A stretch of DNA of 64,000 nt, from the NCBI RefSeq assembly GCF_014638845.1, contig NZ_BMFP01000003.1, forward strand, positions 186,001 to 250,000. Reading direction: 5' to 3'. This DNA is from Pontibacter amylolyticus (GTDB lineage Bacteria; Bacteroidota; Bacteroidia; Cytophagales; Hymenobacteraceae). The translations under genes and the position numbers were made by a program. Of this stretch, positions 6,940 through 15,790 are shown in pieces (within the stretch, counting starts at the first letter, position 1; every line of letters begins with the position of its first letter). The notes under the pieces were generated by a model. That model was not told the DNA's origin. It was given only the letters and a program-made list of their open reading frames with translations, and searched no databases.

Positions 6940-8571
6940 TCAGATTTTCCTTGCTGTATTGATCACATTGACTCCGTTGAATCTCGTGGTAGCGCTGCCG
7001 TGCGACACGGCGCTCGACTGCATGGGCTGGCCCTTGCCGTCGAAGAATGAGCCGCCCAGGCGGTAGTCACGCTCGTCGCAGATGGCGGCGCAGGAATTCC
7101 AGAACTCCTGGGTGTTGCTTTGGTAGGCCACATCGCGCAGCTGACCGGCAATCTGCCCGTCTTTGATCTCATAGAAAAGCTGACCGCCAAACTGGAAATT
7201 GTAGCGCTGCTGGTCGATGGAGAAGGAGCCGTCGCCGATGATGTAGATTCCCTTTTTCACATCCTTGATCATGTCCTGCACGCTGAGCGGTGTCTTGCCC
7301 GCCGCCAGCGACACGTTCGGCATGCGCTGGAACTGCACCGAGCTCCAGCTGTCGGCATAGCAGCAGCCATGCGATTCCTTTTCACCGATGATGTGCGCCT
7401 GGTCGCGGGTGGCCTGGTAGTTCACCAAGGTGCCGTCCTTCACCAGATCCCATTGCTTGGTTTTCACACCCTCGTCGTCATACCCGACAGCGCCGAGCGA
7501 GCCGGGCTGCGTCTTGTCCGCAAAGAGGTTCACGATTTTGCTGCCGTAGTTAAAGTTCTTCGATTTCCACTTGTCCAGCGTGGCGAACGAGGTACCGGCG
7601 AAGTTGGCTTCGTAGCCCAGCACGCGGTCGAGCTCTAGCGGGTGCCCCACCGATTCGTGTATGGTTAGCCAGAGGTGTGACGGATCGAGCACGAGGTCGT
7701 ATTTGCCGGCTTCCACCGATTTGGCTTTCAGCTTCTCCACGGCCTGCTTGCCCGCTGCGGCGGCGTCTTCCAGCATGTCGTAGTGCTTGCCATAGAGGGT
7801 GGTCACGCTGGCGGTCTTGCTTCCTTTACGGCCGTCCAGGTACTCGTAACCCATGCCCATCGGGGCGCTGAGCGACTGCCGTGTCTCGAACTTGCCGGAG
7901 GCCGGATCGATGGCGGTGGCGGTGAAAACCGGCCAGATGCGGTGCACGTCCTGGTCGATGTAGGAGCCGTCGGTAGAGGCAAAGTATTTCTGCTCATTCA
8001 CCAGAAACAGCAGTGAGTTCATGTAGTTGGCACCGTTCTTCATGGCGGCATCGTTGGCGGCAAGCAGCAGGTCGGCTTTCTCCTTGACAGGTATAGCTAG
8101 GGCATTTTTCTCGATCGGAGTCTTCCAGCTTACTTCGCCATATCCTTTTTGCGGTGCCAGCACGACAGGTTGCTCCAGCAGTTTGGAGTTGGCTTTGGCA
8201 ATGGCCACGGCCTTTTTGGCCATGCTGGCAATGTTGTCTTTGGTAATGTTGTCTGCCGCTACAAAACCCCAGGCACCATCTGCAATTACCCGTATACCTG
8301 CGCCATAGGACTCCGTGTTGACGGTGTTCTCCACTTTATTATCGCGGGTGATCACGAACTGGTTGAGGTAGCGGCCGATGCGGACATCGGCGTAGGTGGC
8401 ACCACTGGATCGGGCTGCATTCAGGGCCACATCCGCCAGCTCTTTTTTCAGTGCCACATCCATTTGCCCCAACAGGGCCTCTGGTGGCACATGATTTCCC
8501 ATTACAGGTATAGGCAGCATCAGCGCACCAGCGCCCATACCTGCCAGGTACATAAAATCACGACGTTTCAA
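6940..8571 (-). CDS. TldD family metallopeptidase with Tat-like signal
   Basis: A 543-aa TldD-type protein carrying the zinc motif HESVGH (residues 305-310, HExxxH) followed by PLELD, which makes it the catalytic partner of the adjacent TldE-like protein. Other family segments are the N-terminal domain with GAGIRVIADGAWGF and a C-terminal GSFSIDQQRYNFQFGGQ. The N-terminus MKRRDFMYLAGMGAGALMLP resembles a twin-arginine signal, unlike cytoplasmic E. coli TldD, and suggests export to the periplasm. The adjacent TldE has no such signal, so either the pair is exported together or the signal is not functional. It is about 60 residues longer than E. coli TldD, mostly from this leader and loop insertions. 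Confidence 0.9.
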   Translation of the reverse strand: MKRRDFMYLAGMGAGALMLPIPVMGNHVPPEALLGQMDVALKKELADVALNAARSSGATYADVRIGRYLNQFVITRDNKVENTVNTESYGAGIRVIADGAWGFVAADNITKDNIASMAKKAVAIAKANSKLLEQPVVLAPQKGYGEVSWKTPIEKNALAIPVKEKADLLLAANDAAMKNGANYMNSLLFLVNEQKYFASTDGSYIDQDVHRIWPVFTATAIDPASGKFETRQSLSAPMGMGYEYLDGRKGSKTASVTTLYGKHYDMLEDAAAAGKQAVEKLKAKSVEAGKYDLVLDPSHLWLTIHESVGHPLELDRVLGYEANFAGTSFATLDKWKSKNFNYGSKIVNLFADKTQPGSLGAVGYDDEGVKTKQWDLVKDGTLVNYQATRDQAHIIGEKESHGCCYADSWSSVQFQRMPNVSLAAGKTPLSVQDMIKDVKKGIYIIGDGSFSIDQQRYNFQFGGQLFYEIKDGQIAGQLRDVAYQSNTQEFWNSCAAICDERDYRLGGSFFDGKGQPMQSSAVSHGSATTRFNGVNVINTARKI

Positions 8572-8694
8572 AGTAGTTCAGTTAGGTGAAAAGCGTTCTG
8601 AAGCTAACAAACGTCTTTTGCAAATACAAGTTTTTATCGGTTTTTAACTAATAGACGAAACGCTATTTTTCCGCTACAAATCTGGAGTTTTTAT

Positions 8695-8734
8695 AAAAAA
8701 ACAGCGGCCGCCCCTTTTCGGAGACGACCGCTGT
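8695..8734 (-). terminator. Rho-independent terminator of the S9 peptidase gene
   Basis: On the minus strand ACAGCGGTCGTC pairs with GGCGGCCGCTGT (12 bp, two wobbles) around a TCCGAAAAGG loop and is followed by seven T. It begins 27 bp past the stop of the S9 gene. Confidence 0.85.
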
Positions 8735-8760
8735 CCTTCAGCTATAAACAGGTATAGAAA

Positions 8761-11667
8761 CTACTCTTTCGGTGCAGAAGAAACCTGCGGCTCGGTCAGT
8801 TCAAAGCCGTAGTCTTTGCCTTTGAGCAAGGTCGGCACGCCCTGGTCCATCCACTTCGGAGCCGGAGCACCTTTGAGGTAGTGGTCGAAGAACTGCGACA
8901 TGCGCACTGACAAGTCTTTGCGGTTTTTGCGCTGCACCAGGTTGTGGTCTTCGCCATTGTACACGAGCATCCACACCGGCTTCTCAAGACGACGTAGCGC
9001 CATGAAGAACTCGATGCCCTGGTACCAAGGCACAGCACCGTCCTGGTCGTTGTGCATGATCAGCAGTGGCGTCTTCACGCGGTCAGCGAAGAAGAGCGGC
9101 GAGTTCTCAATAAACTGCATCGGCTTCTCCCACAGCGTGCCGCCAATGCGGCTCTGGGTGCGCTCGTACTGGAACTGGCGGCTCAGGCCCGTGCCCCAGC
9201 GGATACCGCCATAGGCACTCGTCATGTTCGACACCGGCGCACCGGCCATCGCAGCCTTGAACATGTTCGTGCGCGTCACCATGTAGGCGATCTGGTAGCC
9301 GCCCCAGCTCTGGCCTTGCAAAGCCATGTTCTTATCGTCTACAAATCCCTGGGCTGCGAGCATCTGCACACCTGGTATGATGCAGTCCATGGCGCTCTCG
9401 CCCGGATAGCCTTCGGTATACACAATATCGGGCACGAACACGAGGTAGTCGTTGCTCACAAAGTACGGGATGTTGATGGTGGAGGCACTCGGGGCAGGTA
9501 TACGGTGGTTGTGTATACCGTCAGAGGAGCGCTCGTAGAAGTACACCATCATCGGGTATTTCTTTTTCGGGTCGAAGTTCTCCGGCTTGTAAAGGAGTCC
9601 TTCCAAAGGTATACCGTCTGTTGACTTCCAGCTTACCAGTTCTACATTGCCCCACAGGTAGTCCTTCATCTGCGGATTGGCATCGCTCAGTTTCTCCACA
9701 TTGGCAAAGCTCAAATCGGAGGTATAGAGGTCGTTGTACTCCCGGAAAGAACCGCGGCGGAACGTGATACGGTCGCTGTTTTTGGCTTTTTTGAATGAGG
9801 TATAGCCGTGCGGCGTCATCACCAGTTTTTCGGGCTGTGCTGTTTTGCTCACATAATCGCGGAAGAAACCACTTGACTTGTCAACGTTGTTGAAGGCGCT
9901 CAGGTATAGGGTCGCATCGGCAGGTATAAATTTCTCCTCGCTGTCGAGTTGCTCGTAACGCAGGCGCAGTTTGTTGGTGCGGCCATACCTGTCTGTCAGG
10001 TTCTCCGGGGCTTTTTTGCCACTTGGGTCCAGTTTCCAGATGTCGAAACGGTCATACACCAGAAGGGCATTGTCCTTTTCTACCCAACCCGCTGCACCGT
10101 AAGAGCCAGGCAAGGCAGGCACGTCGTTGTCCTCTTCATAAAAAGGAAGACCGATGCGCTTGGTCAGGTTAAGGTTGGCGCCGCCTTTGGTCGCCATGGC
10201 ATGCCAGCTGCTGTCGGTTGGCTCGTACCAGTACACGTATTGTCCTTGTGGCGACAGGCGCGGCATCCCTCTTGTTTCTTTAAGTATCTGCTTGGCTGTT
10301 CCCTTTTTCAGGTCGATCAGGTAGGCGTCTTTGCGGGTCGGGGTGTCGTAGCCGATGGTCACTTTGTACTTCTCGTCGCTCACGCCTAATGCTACGTCCG
10401 CCTGACCGTGGGCGTCCAGGTATACGTCAGGCATTTCGAGGGTGGCGAGCTGCTGCATTTTCTTGCCGCGCAGATCGTACATGGCCAGGAAAGAGCGCTT
10501 CTGATCACGGCTCAATTGCTTGAGCTGCATCGGCTGAATCAGCGGATCTTTATAACCCCAGATGTCGAGGCTCACCTTTTCCTCTTCGAGCTTGGTGGTG
10601 TCTTTTTCGAAGCGTGTCGGGCGCGGGAAGGTACCGAAGAACAAACGGCGGCCGTCTTCAGAGAAGCGCAGGTTGCCGTGCTCACTCACCATCCAGGCCT
10701 TCGGCATCCCTTTGGTTACCGTGTCAGCCAGCGTGACCGCTTTGTTGTCTTTTTTATTCCAGTGGTAGAGGTTGAAGTAACGGATCTCGGCCCCAACGGT
10801 ATCTTTGGTCGCGACGTAAGCCAGTTGCTCGCCCAACTTGTCGGTACTGATGCCCGTGTAGGTCACCTTGCCCGTATCGATCGGCACTACCTTAAGATCG
10901 GCTGTGCTGAAGGCGTATACCCCGGCTGTGTGCAGCGAGTCGAGTTCGTCTTTCACGAAGTAGAGCATGTTGCCCTTTTCGGAGAACACGTAATCCACCA
11001 CGCGGTTGAAGCGATGTTCCTGGCCGTTTTGCAGGTTACGCAGCACCAGATCCGTGCCTTCCGATTTCTTCTGCTTCGGCTTGGCTGCTGGTTTAGCGGC
11101 AGCTGTCTTGGCAGGCTCAGTCTTCGGAGCTTCAGTTATAGCAGGCTCTGTTTTCGGTTCTCCTTTTTTAGCTGCTTCCTTTTTGGCAGGAAGCGGTTTT
11201 TCCAATTGGTAGGCTACCCAGTTGCTTCCTTCTTTGGGCAGCTTGAAGGATTTCACGCGCGGCACCTTCACCACGTTCATGTTCTCCAACGCCACAATCG
11301 CCAGCGAGTCTTTCGGCAGGTCATCGCCTTTTTTCTTTTTCAGCTTCAGCGCACGTACGGTGTTATACTCCGGCTTGATCTGGAAAATGGCGTAACGGCT
11401 GTCGTTGGTGAATTCCGCTTTGGTGCCACGGGCAAACTCCCGCATGGCCTTGCTGGCGTAGTTGCGGATGTAGAGGGCGCCATCGCCTTCCTGCGGATCG
11501 ACGTTAAAAAGCACGTACTGGCCGTTGTTGGAGAGTTTGTCTCCGGCTACGCCTTTCCAACTGTCGTATACGTCGTGGGTGAGTGGTTTTTTGCTGGCTT
11601 GCTGTTGTGCCTGCGCCTGACTAAGGCCGGCTCCGAACAACGCCATCAACAATAAGAATTTCTTCAT
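8761..11667 (-). CDS. Secreted S9 family prolyl oligopeptidase-type peptidase
   Basis: A 968-aa exported peptidase. Residues 1-21 form a signal peptide ending AQAQ. A long beta-propeller-like region fills about residues 30-680, interrupted near residues 155-205 by a Lys/Ala/Glu/Pro-rich linker. The C-terminal alpha/beta-hydrolase domain holds the triad Ser787 (GQSWGGYQ), Asp876 (HNDQDGAVP) and His908 (GEDHNL). These enzymes cleave peptides in the periplasm. It is monocistronic, with its own terminator at 8695, and divergent from the thiolase gene. At 968 residues it is longer than typical DPP4-like members (about 700), in line with the large S9 proteins common in this phylum. Confidence 0.92.
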   Translation of the reverse strand: MKKFLLLMALFGAGLSQAQAQQQASKKPLTHDVYDSWKGVAGDKLSNNGQYVLFNVDPQEGDGALYIRNYASKAMREFARGTKAEFTNDSRYAIFQIKPEYNTVRALKLKKKKGDDLPKDSLAIVALENMNVVKVPRVKSFKLPKEGSNWVAYQLEKPLPAKKEAAKKGEPKTEPAITEAPKTEPAKTAAAKPAAKPKQKKSEGTDLVLRNLQNGQEHRFNRVVDYVFSEKGNMLYFVKDELDSLHTAGVYAFSTADLKVVPIDTGKVTYTGISTDKLGEQLAYVATKDTVGAEIRYFNLYHWNKKDNKAVTLADTVTKGMPKAWMVSEHGNLRFSEDGRRLFFGTFPRPTRFEKDTTKLEEEKVSLDIWGYKDPLIQPMQLKQLSRDQKRSFLAMYDLRGKKMQQLATLEMPDVYLDAHGQADVALGVSDEKYKVTIGYDTPTRKDAYLIDLKKGTAKQILKETRGMPRLSPQGQYVYWYEPTDSSWHAMATKGGANLNLTKRIGLPFYEEDNDVPALPGSYGAAGWVEKDNALLVYDRFDIWKLDPSGKKAPENLTDRYGRTNKLRLRYEQLDSEEKFIPADATLYLSAFNNVDKSSGFFRDYVSKTAQPEKLVMTPHGYTSFKKAKNSDRITFRRGSFREYNDLYTSDLSFANVEKLSDANPQMKDYLWGNVELVSWKSTDGIPLEGLLYKPENFDPKKKYPMMVYFYERSSDGIHNHRIPAPSASTINIPYFVSNDYLVFVPDIVYTEGYPGESAMDCIIPGVQMLAAQGFVDDKNMALQGQSWGGYQIAYMVTRTNMFKAAMAGAPVSNMTSAYGGIRWGTGLSRQFQYERTQSRIGGTLWEKPMQFIENSPLFFADRVKTPLLIMHNDQDGAVPWYQGIEFFMALRRLEKPVWMLVYNGEDHNLVQRKNRKDLSVRMSQFFDHYLKGAPAPKWMDQGVPTLLKGKDYGFELTEPQVSSAPKE

Positions 11668-11948
11668 TGTAAAAGGTTTGGCTATCGGTTAGCGGTTTTG
11701 ATTGGTTCTCTAAATGTACAAATTATTTTGCGGCAGCCCGCGTTATACGCTTAGAGACAACTTTATAAGGAAGGTTTAAAGGCAGTTGGTTCCGCAGCAA
11801 CAATTACATGCTGTGAATCCACTTTCCAAGGATCAACAATTTAACAATGAAGCCATTAAACCATTCATAGGTCATTTACCTAACGATTGTTTGGTTTTCC
11901 GCTTGAATCCTGATAATTTCACACTATAAAACTATTAGACACAATCTT

Positions 11949-13133
11949 ATGCAAACGAAAGAAGTTTATATAATCTCGGCTGTGCGTACCCCGATCGGAA
12001 GCTTTGGCGGCGCGCTGGCCAGCCTTTCTGCCACGGAACTGGGTGCAGCCGCTATCAAAGGTGCGGTGGAAAAAGCCGGTATTGACAAGAGCTTAGTACA
12101 GGAAGTGATCATGGGCAACGTGCTGTCAGCCAACGTGGGGCAGGCTCCTGCCCGTCAGGCGGCTGTTAAAGCTGGCCTTGGCTATAACGTAGAGTGTACC
12201 ACCATCAACAAGGTGTGTGCCTCCGGTACAAAAGCGATTATGTATGCAGCGCAGGCCATCATGCTGGGTCACAAAGATGTGATCGTGGCGGGTGGCATGG
12301 AGAGTATGTCGAACGTGCCTTATTACCTGGAAAAAGCCCGTTTCGGCGCAAAGCTGGGTCATGGTCAGATGACGGATGGCCTGTTGAGAGACGGTTTGTG
12401 GGATGTGTACAATGACTTCCACATGGGCAATGCCGCAGAGAACACGGCCCGTGAGATGAAGATCACCCGCGAAATGCAGGACGAGTACGCGATCAGCTCT
12501 TACAAGAAATCAGCCGCGGCCGCAGAGGCAGGGATGATGAAGGACGAGATCGTGCCGGTGGAAATTCCGCAGCGTGGCAAAGACCCGATCGTGGTGTCAG
12601 AAGATGAGGAATACAAGAAAGTGAGCTTCGACAAAATCCCCGGCCTGCGCCCTGTGTTCGACAAGGAAGGCACAGTTACGGCTGCCAACGCCTCTACCCT
12701 GAACGACGGTGCCGCGGCGCTGGTGCTGATGAGCAAGGAGAAGGCAGAAGAACTGGGCGTGAAGCCAATCGCCAAGATCCTTGGCTTTGCGGACGCTGAG
12801 CAGGATCCGATCTGGTTCACCACCACCCCTTCATTGGCTATACCGAAGGCGCTGAAAAACGCCGGCGTATCGCCTGAGGAGGTAGATTTCTACGAGATCA
12901 ACGAAGCCTTCTCGGTGGTATCGATCGCTAACAACCAGAAACTTGGTCTGGAAGGCGGCAACGTGAACGTGTTCGGCGGCGCCGTATCGTTGGGTCACCC
13001 ACTTGGCGCTTCCGGTGCCCGTATCGTGACGACGCTTTGCAACGTGCTCGACAAAAAAGGCGGTAAGATCGGCGTGACCGGTATCTGCAACGGCGGTGGC
13101 GGTGCCTCTGCCCTGGTGATCGAGAAAATGTAA
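11949..13133 (+). CDS. Acetyl-CoA C-acetyltransferase (thiolase)
   Basis: A 394-aa cytoplasmic thiolase, the usual length. Catalytic residues are all visible: Cys90 (NKVCASGTKA), His350 (SLGHPLGASG) and Cys380 (GICNGGGGASA), plus the NEAFS motif. It condenses two acetyl-CoA to acetoacetyl-CoA or works in reverse in degradation. It stands alone between the divergent S9 gene and a HEAT-repeat gene, with a clear terminator 28 bp after the stop. No beta-oxidation partner is adjacent, so direction of flux cannot be inferred. Confidence 0.95.
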   Translation: MQTKEVYIISAVRTPIGSFGGALASLSATELGAAAIKGAVEKAGIDKSLVQEVIMGNVLSANVGQAPARQAAVKAGLGYNVECTTINKVCASGTKAIMYAAQAIMLGHKDVIVAGGMESMSNVPYYLEKARFGAKLGHGQMTDGLLRDGLWDVYNDFHMGNAAENTAREMKITREMQDEYAISSYKKSAAAAEAGMMKDEIVPVEIPQRGKDPIVVSEDEEYKKVSFDKIPGLRPVFDKEGTVTAANASTLNDGAAALVLMSKEKAEELGVKPIAKILGFADAEQDPIWFTTTPSLAIPKALKNAGVSPEEVDFYEINEAFSVVSIANNQKLGLEGGNVNVFGGAVSLGHPLGASGARIVTTLCNVLDKKGGKIGVTGICNGGGGASALVIEKM

Positions 13134-13161
13134 TCTCCGCTTTGCGGTATATTTTTTGCAG

Positions 13162-13194
13162 GAAGCCCTACGTTATTCGTGGGGCTTCTTTTTT
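13162..13194 (+). terminator. Rho-independent terminator after the thiolase gene
   Basis: GAAGCCCTACG pairs with CGTGGGGCTTC (11 bp, one wobble) with loop TTATT, followed by six T. Confidence 0.9.
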
Positions 13195-13225
13195 GTACCT
13201 TGCCTGAATATTAAACTGTTTCCCA

Positions 13226-13233
13226 TACTTTTG
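13226..13233 (+). promoter_or_regulatory. -7 box candidate for the HEAT-repeat gene
   Basis: TACTTTTG is an exact TAnnTTTG match 23 bp before the ATG at 13257. A TTG at 13200-13202 is slightly too far upstream for a good -33 box. Confidence 0.4.
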
Positions 13234-13256
13234 GTGTTTATCCATTTGCAAGTAAT

Positions 13257-13787
13257 ATGTCACTAGAAAACGAACTGGCCAACTTCTGGGAGTGGGCCAA
13301 CATGACGCCCGACACTTACAACGAACAAAGGGGCCTGGGCGAGTGGGAGGCTGAGTATCCGGGCTGGGAGGCGCTGCACAAAGCGGCTGATGAGGCGTTG
13401 GAGCAACTCAACAAAGCGTTTAACCACGACCTGGCACAACAGCTGGTGTATGCACTGGCCATCGACAATGAAGCGGGCGTAGTGCTGAAAAGTGTAGAGG
13501 AGAAATTAGAAGACCCGCTGCGTTTCGTGCGGAAAGCCATTTTCTCGGACCAGCCGCAGGCCAAATGGCAAATGGCCGAATTGCTTGGTCATGTGGAGGT
13601 CGAAGGCCGCGAGAAAATGCTGCTGCAATTGATTGACGGCGAAGACAAATATGTAGTCCGCCGTGCATTGCTGAGCCTGAATAAGGTGAACCGTGCCAAA
13701 GCGGTGGAACTGGCGCAGCAGTATGTGCGAGATGCCGACCCGTTTTTGAAGTTAGTTGCAAAAGAGATCATCAAAAAGAAGGTATAG
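13257..13787 (+). CDS. HEAT-repeat protein of unknown function
   Basis: A 176-aa soluble protein. The N-terminal 45 residues are Trp-rich (FWEWANMTPDTYNEQRGLGEWE) and resemble no domain I can name. Residues 50-175 are pairs of amphipathic helices of HEAT type (for example DPLRFVRKAIFSD, DGEDKYVVRRALLSLNKV and DADPFLKLVAKEII). Such proteins usually act as scaffolds or binding modules. It follows the thiolase terminator and has its own -7 box, so it is independently transcribed. A short-phrase repeat follows its stop. Confidence 0.7.
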   Translation: MSLENELANFWEWANMTPDTYNEQRGLGEWEAEYPGWEALHKAADEALEQLNKAFNHDLAQQLVYALAIDNEAGVVLKSVEEKLEDPLRFVRKAIFSDQPQAKWQMAELLGHVEVEGREKMLLQLIDGEDKYVVRRALLSLNKVNRAKAVELAQQYVRDADPFLKLVAKEIIKKKV

Positions 13788-13795
13788 CCTTTGAG

Positions 13796-13835
13796 ATAGG
13801 ACAAAGGACTTTTTTGACAATAGACAAAAGACTTG
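13796..13835. repeat. Short-phrase repeat (GACAAAAGACTT type)
   Basis: Three near copies of GACAAAGGACTT/GACAATAGACAAAAGACTT immediately after the HEAT gene stop. The same phrase, with an inverted partner, fills the bioB-bioF gap at 20764-20856. Confidence 0.65.
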
Positions 13836-13891
13836 CGCTGATCCGGCCTTTTATGCTTATAAAAATTAACAGAAAGATATACCTGGTACCC

Positions 13892-15220
13892 ATGTCTAAA
13901 TTGCTTTCGCTCTTACCGGCTGTTTTGCTCTTCAGCACGGTGGTTTTCGGACAATCTCCCCGCAAAGTAGTCACCTACCACGACGAGTCCATGACGACGG
14001 TGAAGGAGGTCTACTACATGACGCCTGACTCAGCTATTGTGGGCTATTACAACCGCTATTACCCATCCGGTGAGCGGGAGGCTTTTGCCAAATTTGTTGA
14101 GGGTAAAAAGGACAGCGTGTTCACCGAGTATTACCAAAACGGACAGCCCCGTATGCAGGTAACGTATGTGCAGGATCAGAAGCAGGGACCGTTCAAGGCC
14201 TTCCACCCGGATGGGCGCTTGCTGCAGGAAGGCAGCTACGATAAAGATCAGCAGAGCGATGTGTTCAAGACATTTTACGCCGATGGCAAAGTGCGCAAGG
14301 AGACAAACTTTGTCAATGGTTTTCCGGAGGGACTGGTGCGTGAATTTTACCCGAACGGCAAGCTGAAATCGGAGATCACGTACAGGAACAGCCAGCAGAA
14401 CGGTCCGGCCAAAACCTACTTCGAAAATGGCGGCCTGGAGACCGAGGCCACTTACCGCAACGGCATGCTGGAAGGTTCTTACAAAACCTACTTCGACAAC
14501 GGACAGCTCGAGACAGAGGTGATCAATGTGGCGGGTCAGCGGAACGGCTCCTTCAAAAGCTATTACCGCAGCGGCAAACTGAGCACCGAGGGCAGCTTTG
14601 CCTCAGGCAAAATGCACGGCCCATCCAAAGCCTATTTCGAGAACGGCAACCTGCGCAGCATGATCAACTACCGCAACGGGCAGGTGCAGGGCCTCTCGCA
14701 GGTATACTTCGAAAACGGCAAGCTGAAAGAGGAAGGCCAGTACAGCAACAACGGCGACGACCGCAAGATCACGACCTACTACCCTTCTGGCAACATCAAA
14801 GCCGAGGAGCAATACAAAAACAAGCTGCGCACCGGCAGCTGGAAAACCTACTACGACGCTCCGGGCAAAAAAGTGGAAGTGGCGGAGACCTACAATGCCG
14901 GCAAACTGGTAGGCGAGCGCCTGGTGTACTTTGAGAACGGACAGGTAAAGGACAGGTATACCTACGACAAGGCCAATGGCAAAATCGTGAGCAGTCAGGA
15001 GTTCTATGAAAGCGGTAAGATCAAGTCCGAGACGAGCTACAAAGACGGTCTGCGCTTCGGCCCTTACAAACAGTACTTCGAAGACGGTAAAGTGGAAGTA
15101 ATTGGCCAGCATCGCAACAACAGAGCCACCGGCACCTGGAAGTACCACAACGACGAAGGCAAGGTATACAAGACCAGGCTTTACCGCAACGGTGAGGTGG
15201 TGGAGGAGAAGGAGAAGTAA
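13892..15220 (+). CDS. MORN/YwqK-like repeat protein, secreted
   Basis: A 442-aa protein with a signal peptide (residues 1-21, ending VVFGQ). About fifteen tandem repeats of roughly 22-24 residues follow, with pattern Tyr-aromatic-x-x-Gly-x-Leu/Val-x-x-Glu and Gly-x-x-Lys-x-Tyr-Phe. This matches the MORN-variant repeats annotated as YwqK-family antitoxin, but no toxin gene is adjacent and the signal peptide argues for an envelope role. An upstream in-frame start at 13814 lies inside a repeat and would bury the signal peptide, so ATG 13892 is used. The stop overlaps the start of the GNAT gene (TAATG), suggesting co-translation. Confidence 0.75.
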   Translation: MSKLLSLLPAVLLFSTVVFGQSPRKVVTYHDESMTTVKEVYYMTPDSAIVGYYNRYYPSGEREAFAKFVEGKKDSVFTEYYQNGQPRMQVTYVQDQKQGPFKAFHPDGRLLQEGSYDKDQQSDVFKTFYADGKVRKETNFVNGFPEGLVREFYPNGKLKSEITYRNSQQNGPAKTYFENGGLETEATYRNGMLEGSYKTYFDNGQLETEVINVAGQRNGSFKSYYRSGKLSTEGSFASGKMHGPSKAYFENGNLRSMINYRNGQVQGLSQVYFENGKLKEEGQYSNNGDDRKITTYYPSGNIKAEEQYKNKLRTGSWKTYYDAPGKKVEVAETYNAGKLVGERLVYFENGQVKDRYTYDKANGKIVSSQEFYESGKIKSETSYKDGLRFGPYKQYFEDGKVEVIGQHRNNRATGTWKYHNDEGKVYKTRLYRNGEVVEEKEK

Positions 15221-15663
15221 TGCTATTCCGCGAAGCCACAACCGCCGACATTCCCCAACTCCAGATCATCCGCCATTCGGTAAAGGAGAACATCCTCTCC
15301 GACCCCGCAAAGGTTACAGACGAACTTTGTGCGCTATACCTGACGGAGCGCGGCAAAGGCTGGGTATGCGAGGTAGACGGCCAGGTGGTTGGCTTTTCGA
15401 TTGTTGACCTGCAAGACCGCAACGTATGGGCCTTGTTCCTGCTGCCGGAGTTTGAAGGACAAGGTATAGGCAAACAACTCCACGGCATCCTACTCGACTG
15501 GTACTTCCGGCAGACAAAAGAACCGATCTGGCTTGGCACAGACCCCGGCACCAGGGCCGAGCAATTTTACCGCCGTCAGGGTTGGAAAGCGATCGGTATA
15601 CACGGACGCAGCGAGGTAAAATTTGAGATGCGCCCCGAAGACTGGAAAGCTGCAAAAAAATAA
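15220..15663 (+). CDS. GNAT family N-acetyltransferase
   Basis: A 147-aa acetyltransferase. The acetyl-CoA binding motif A is seen as LFLLPEFEGQGIGKQLHG (residues 65-85, with the Q-x-x-G-x-G/A loop), preceded by the beta4 strand VVGFSIVD and followed by LGTDPGTRAEQFYRRQGWKA. The acceptor is unknown. Its ATG overlaps the stop of the MORN-like gene by one base. Confidence 0.88.
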   Translation: MLFREATTADIPQLQIIRHSVKENILSDPAKVTDELCALYLTERGKGWVCEVDGQVVGFSIVDLQDRNVWALFLLPEFEGQGIGKQLHGILLDWYFRQTKEPIWLGTDPGTRAEQFYRRQGWKAIGIHGRSEVKFEMRPEDWKAAKK

Positions 15664-15790
15664 TCCAGCACACGAAGGCTATACCTGCATTAGCCACTGC
15701 TACTAAGACCTGCCAGCACCTTCGTCCCGACTTTTGCCCCGCTTCTCCCGTATAGACGAATCATTTTTAACCAACCAAAACCGATTCGCT

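Noticed and set aside
5454..8571. TldD/TldE pair considered as RiPP maturation proteases
   Set aside because: No precursor peptide, radical SAM or other modification gene lies nearby.
10408..11655. 415-codon plus-strand ORF opposite the S9 peptidase gene
   Set aside because: Antisense shadow of a well-supported gene with catalytic triad; no family features in the plus-strand product.
13892..15220. YwqK-family repeat protein considered as an antitoxin of a toxin-antitoxin pair
   Set aside because: It has a signal peptide, and its only coupled neighbour is a GNAT enzyme with no clear toxin features; an envelope role fits better, though GNAT toxins exist.
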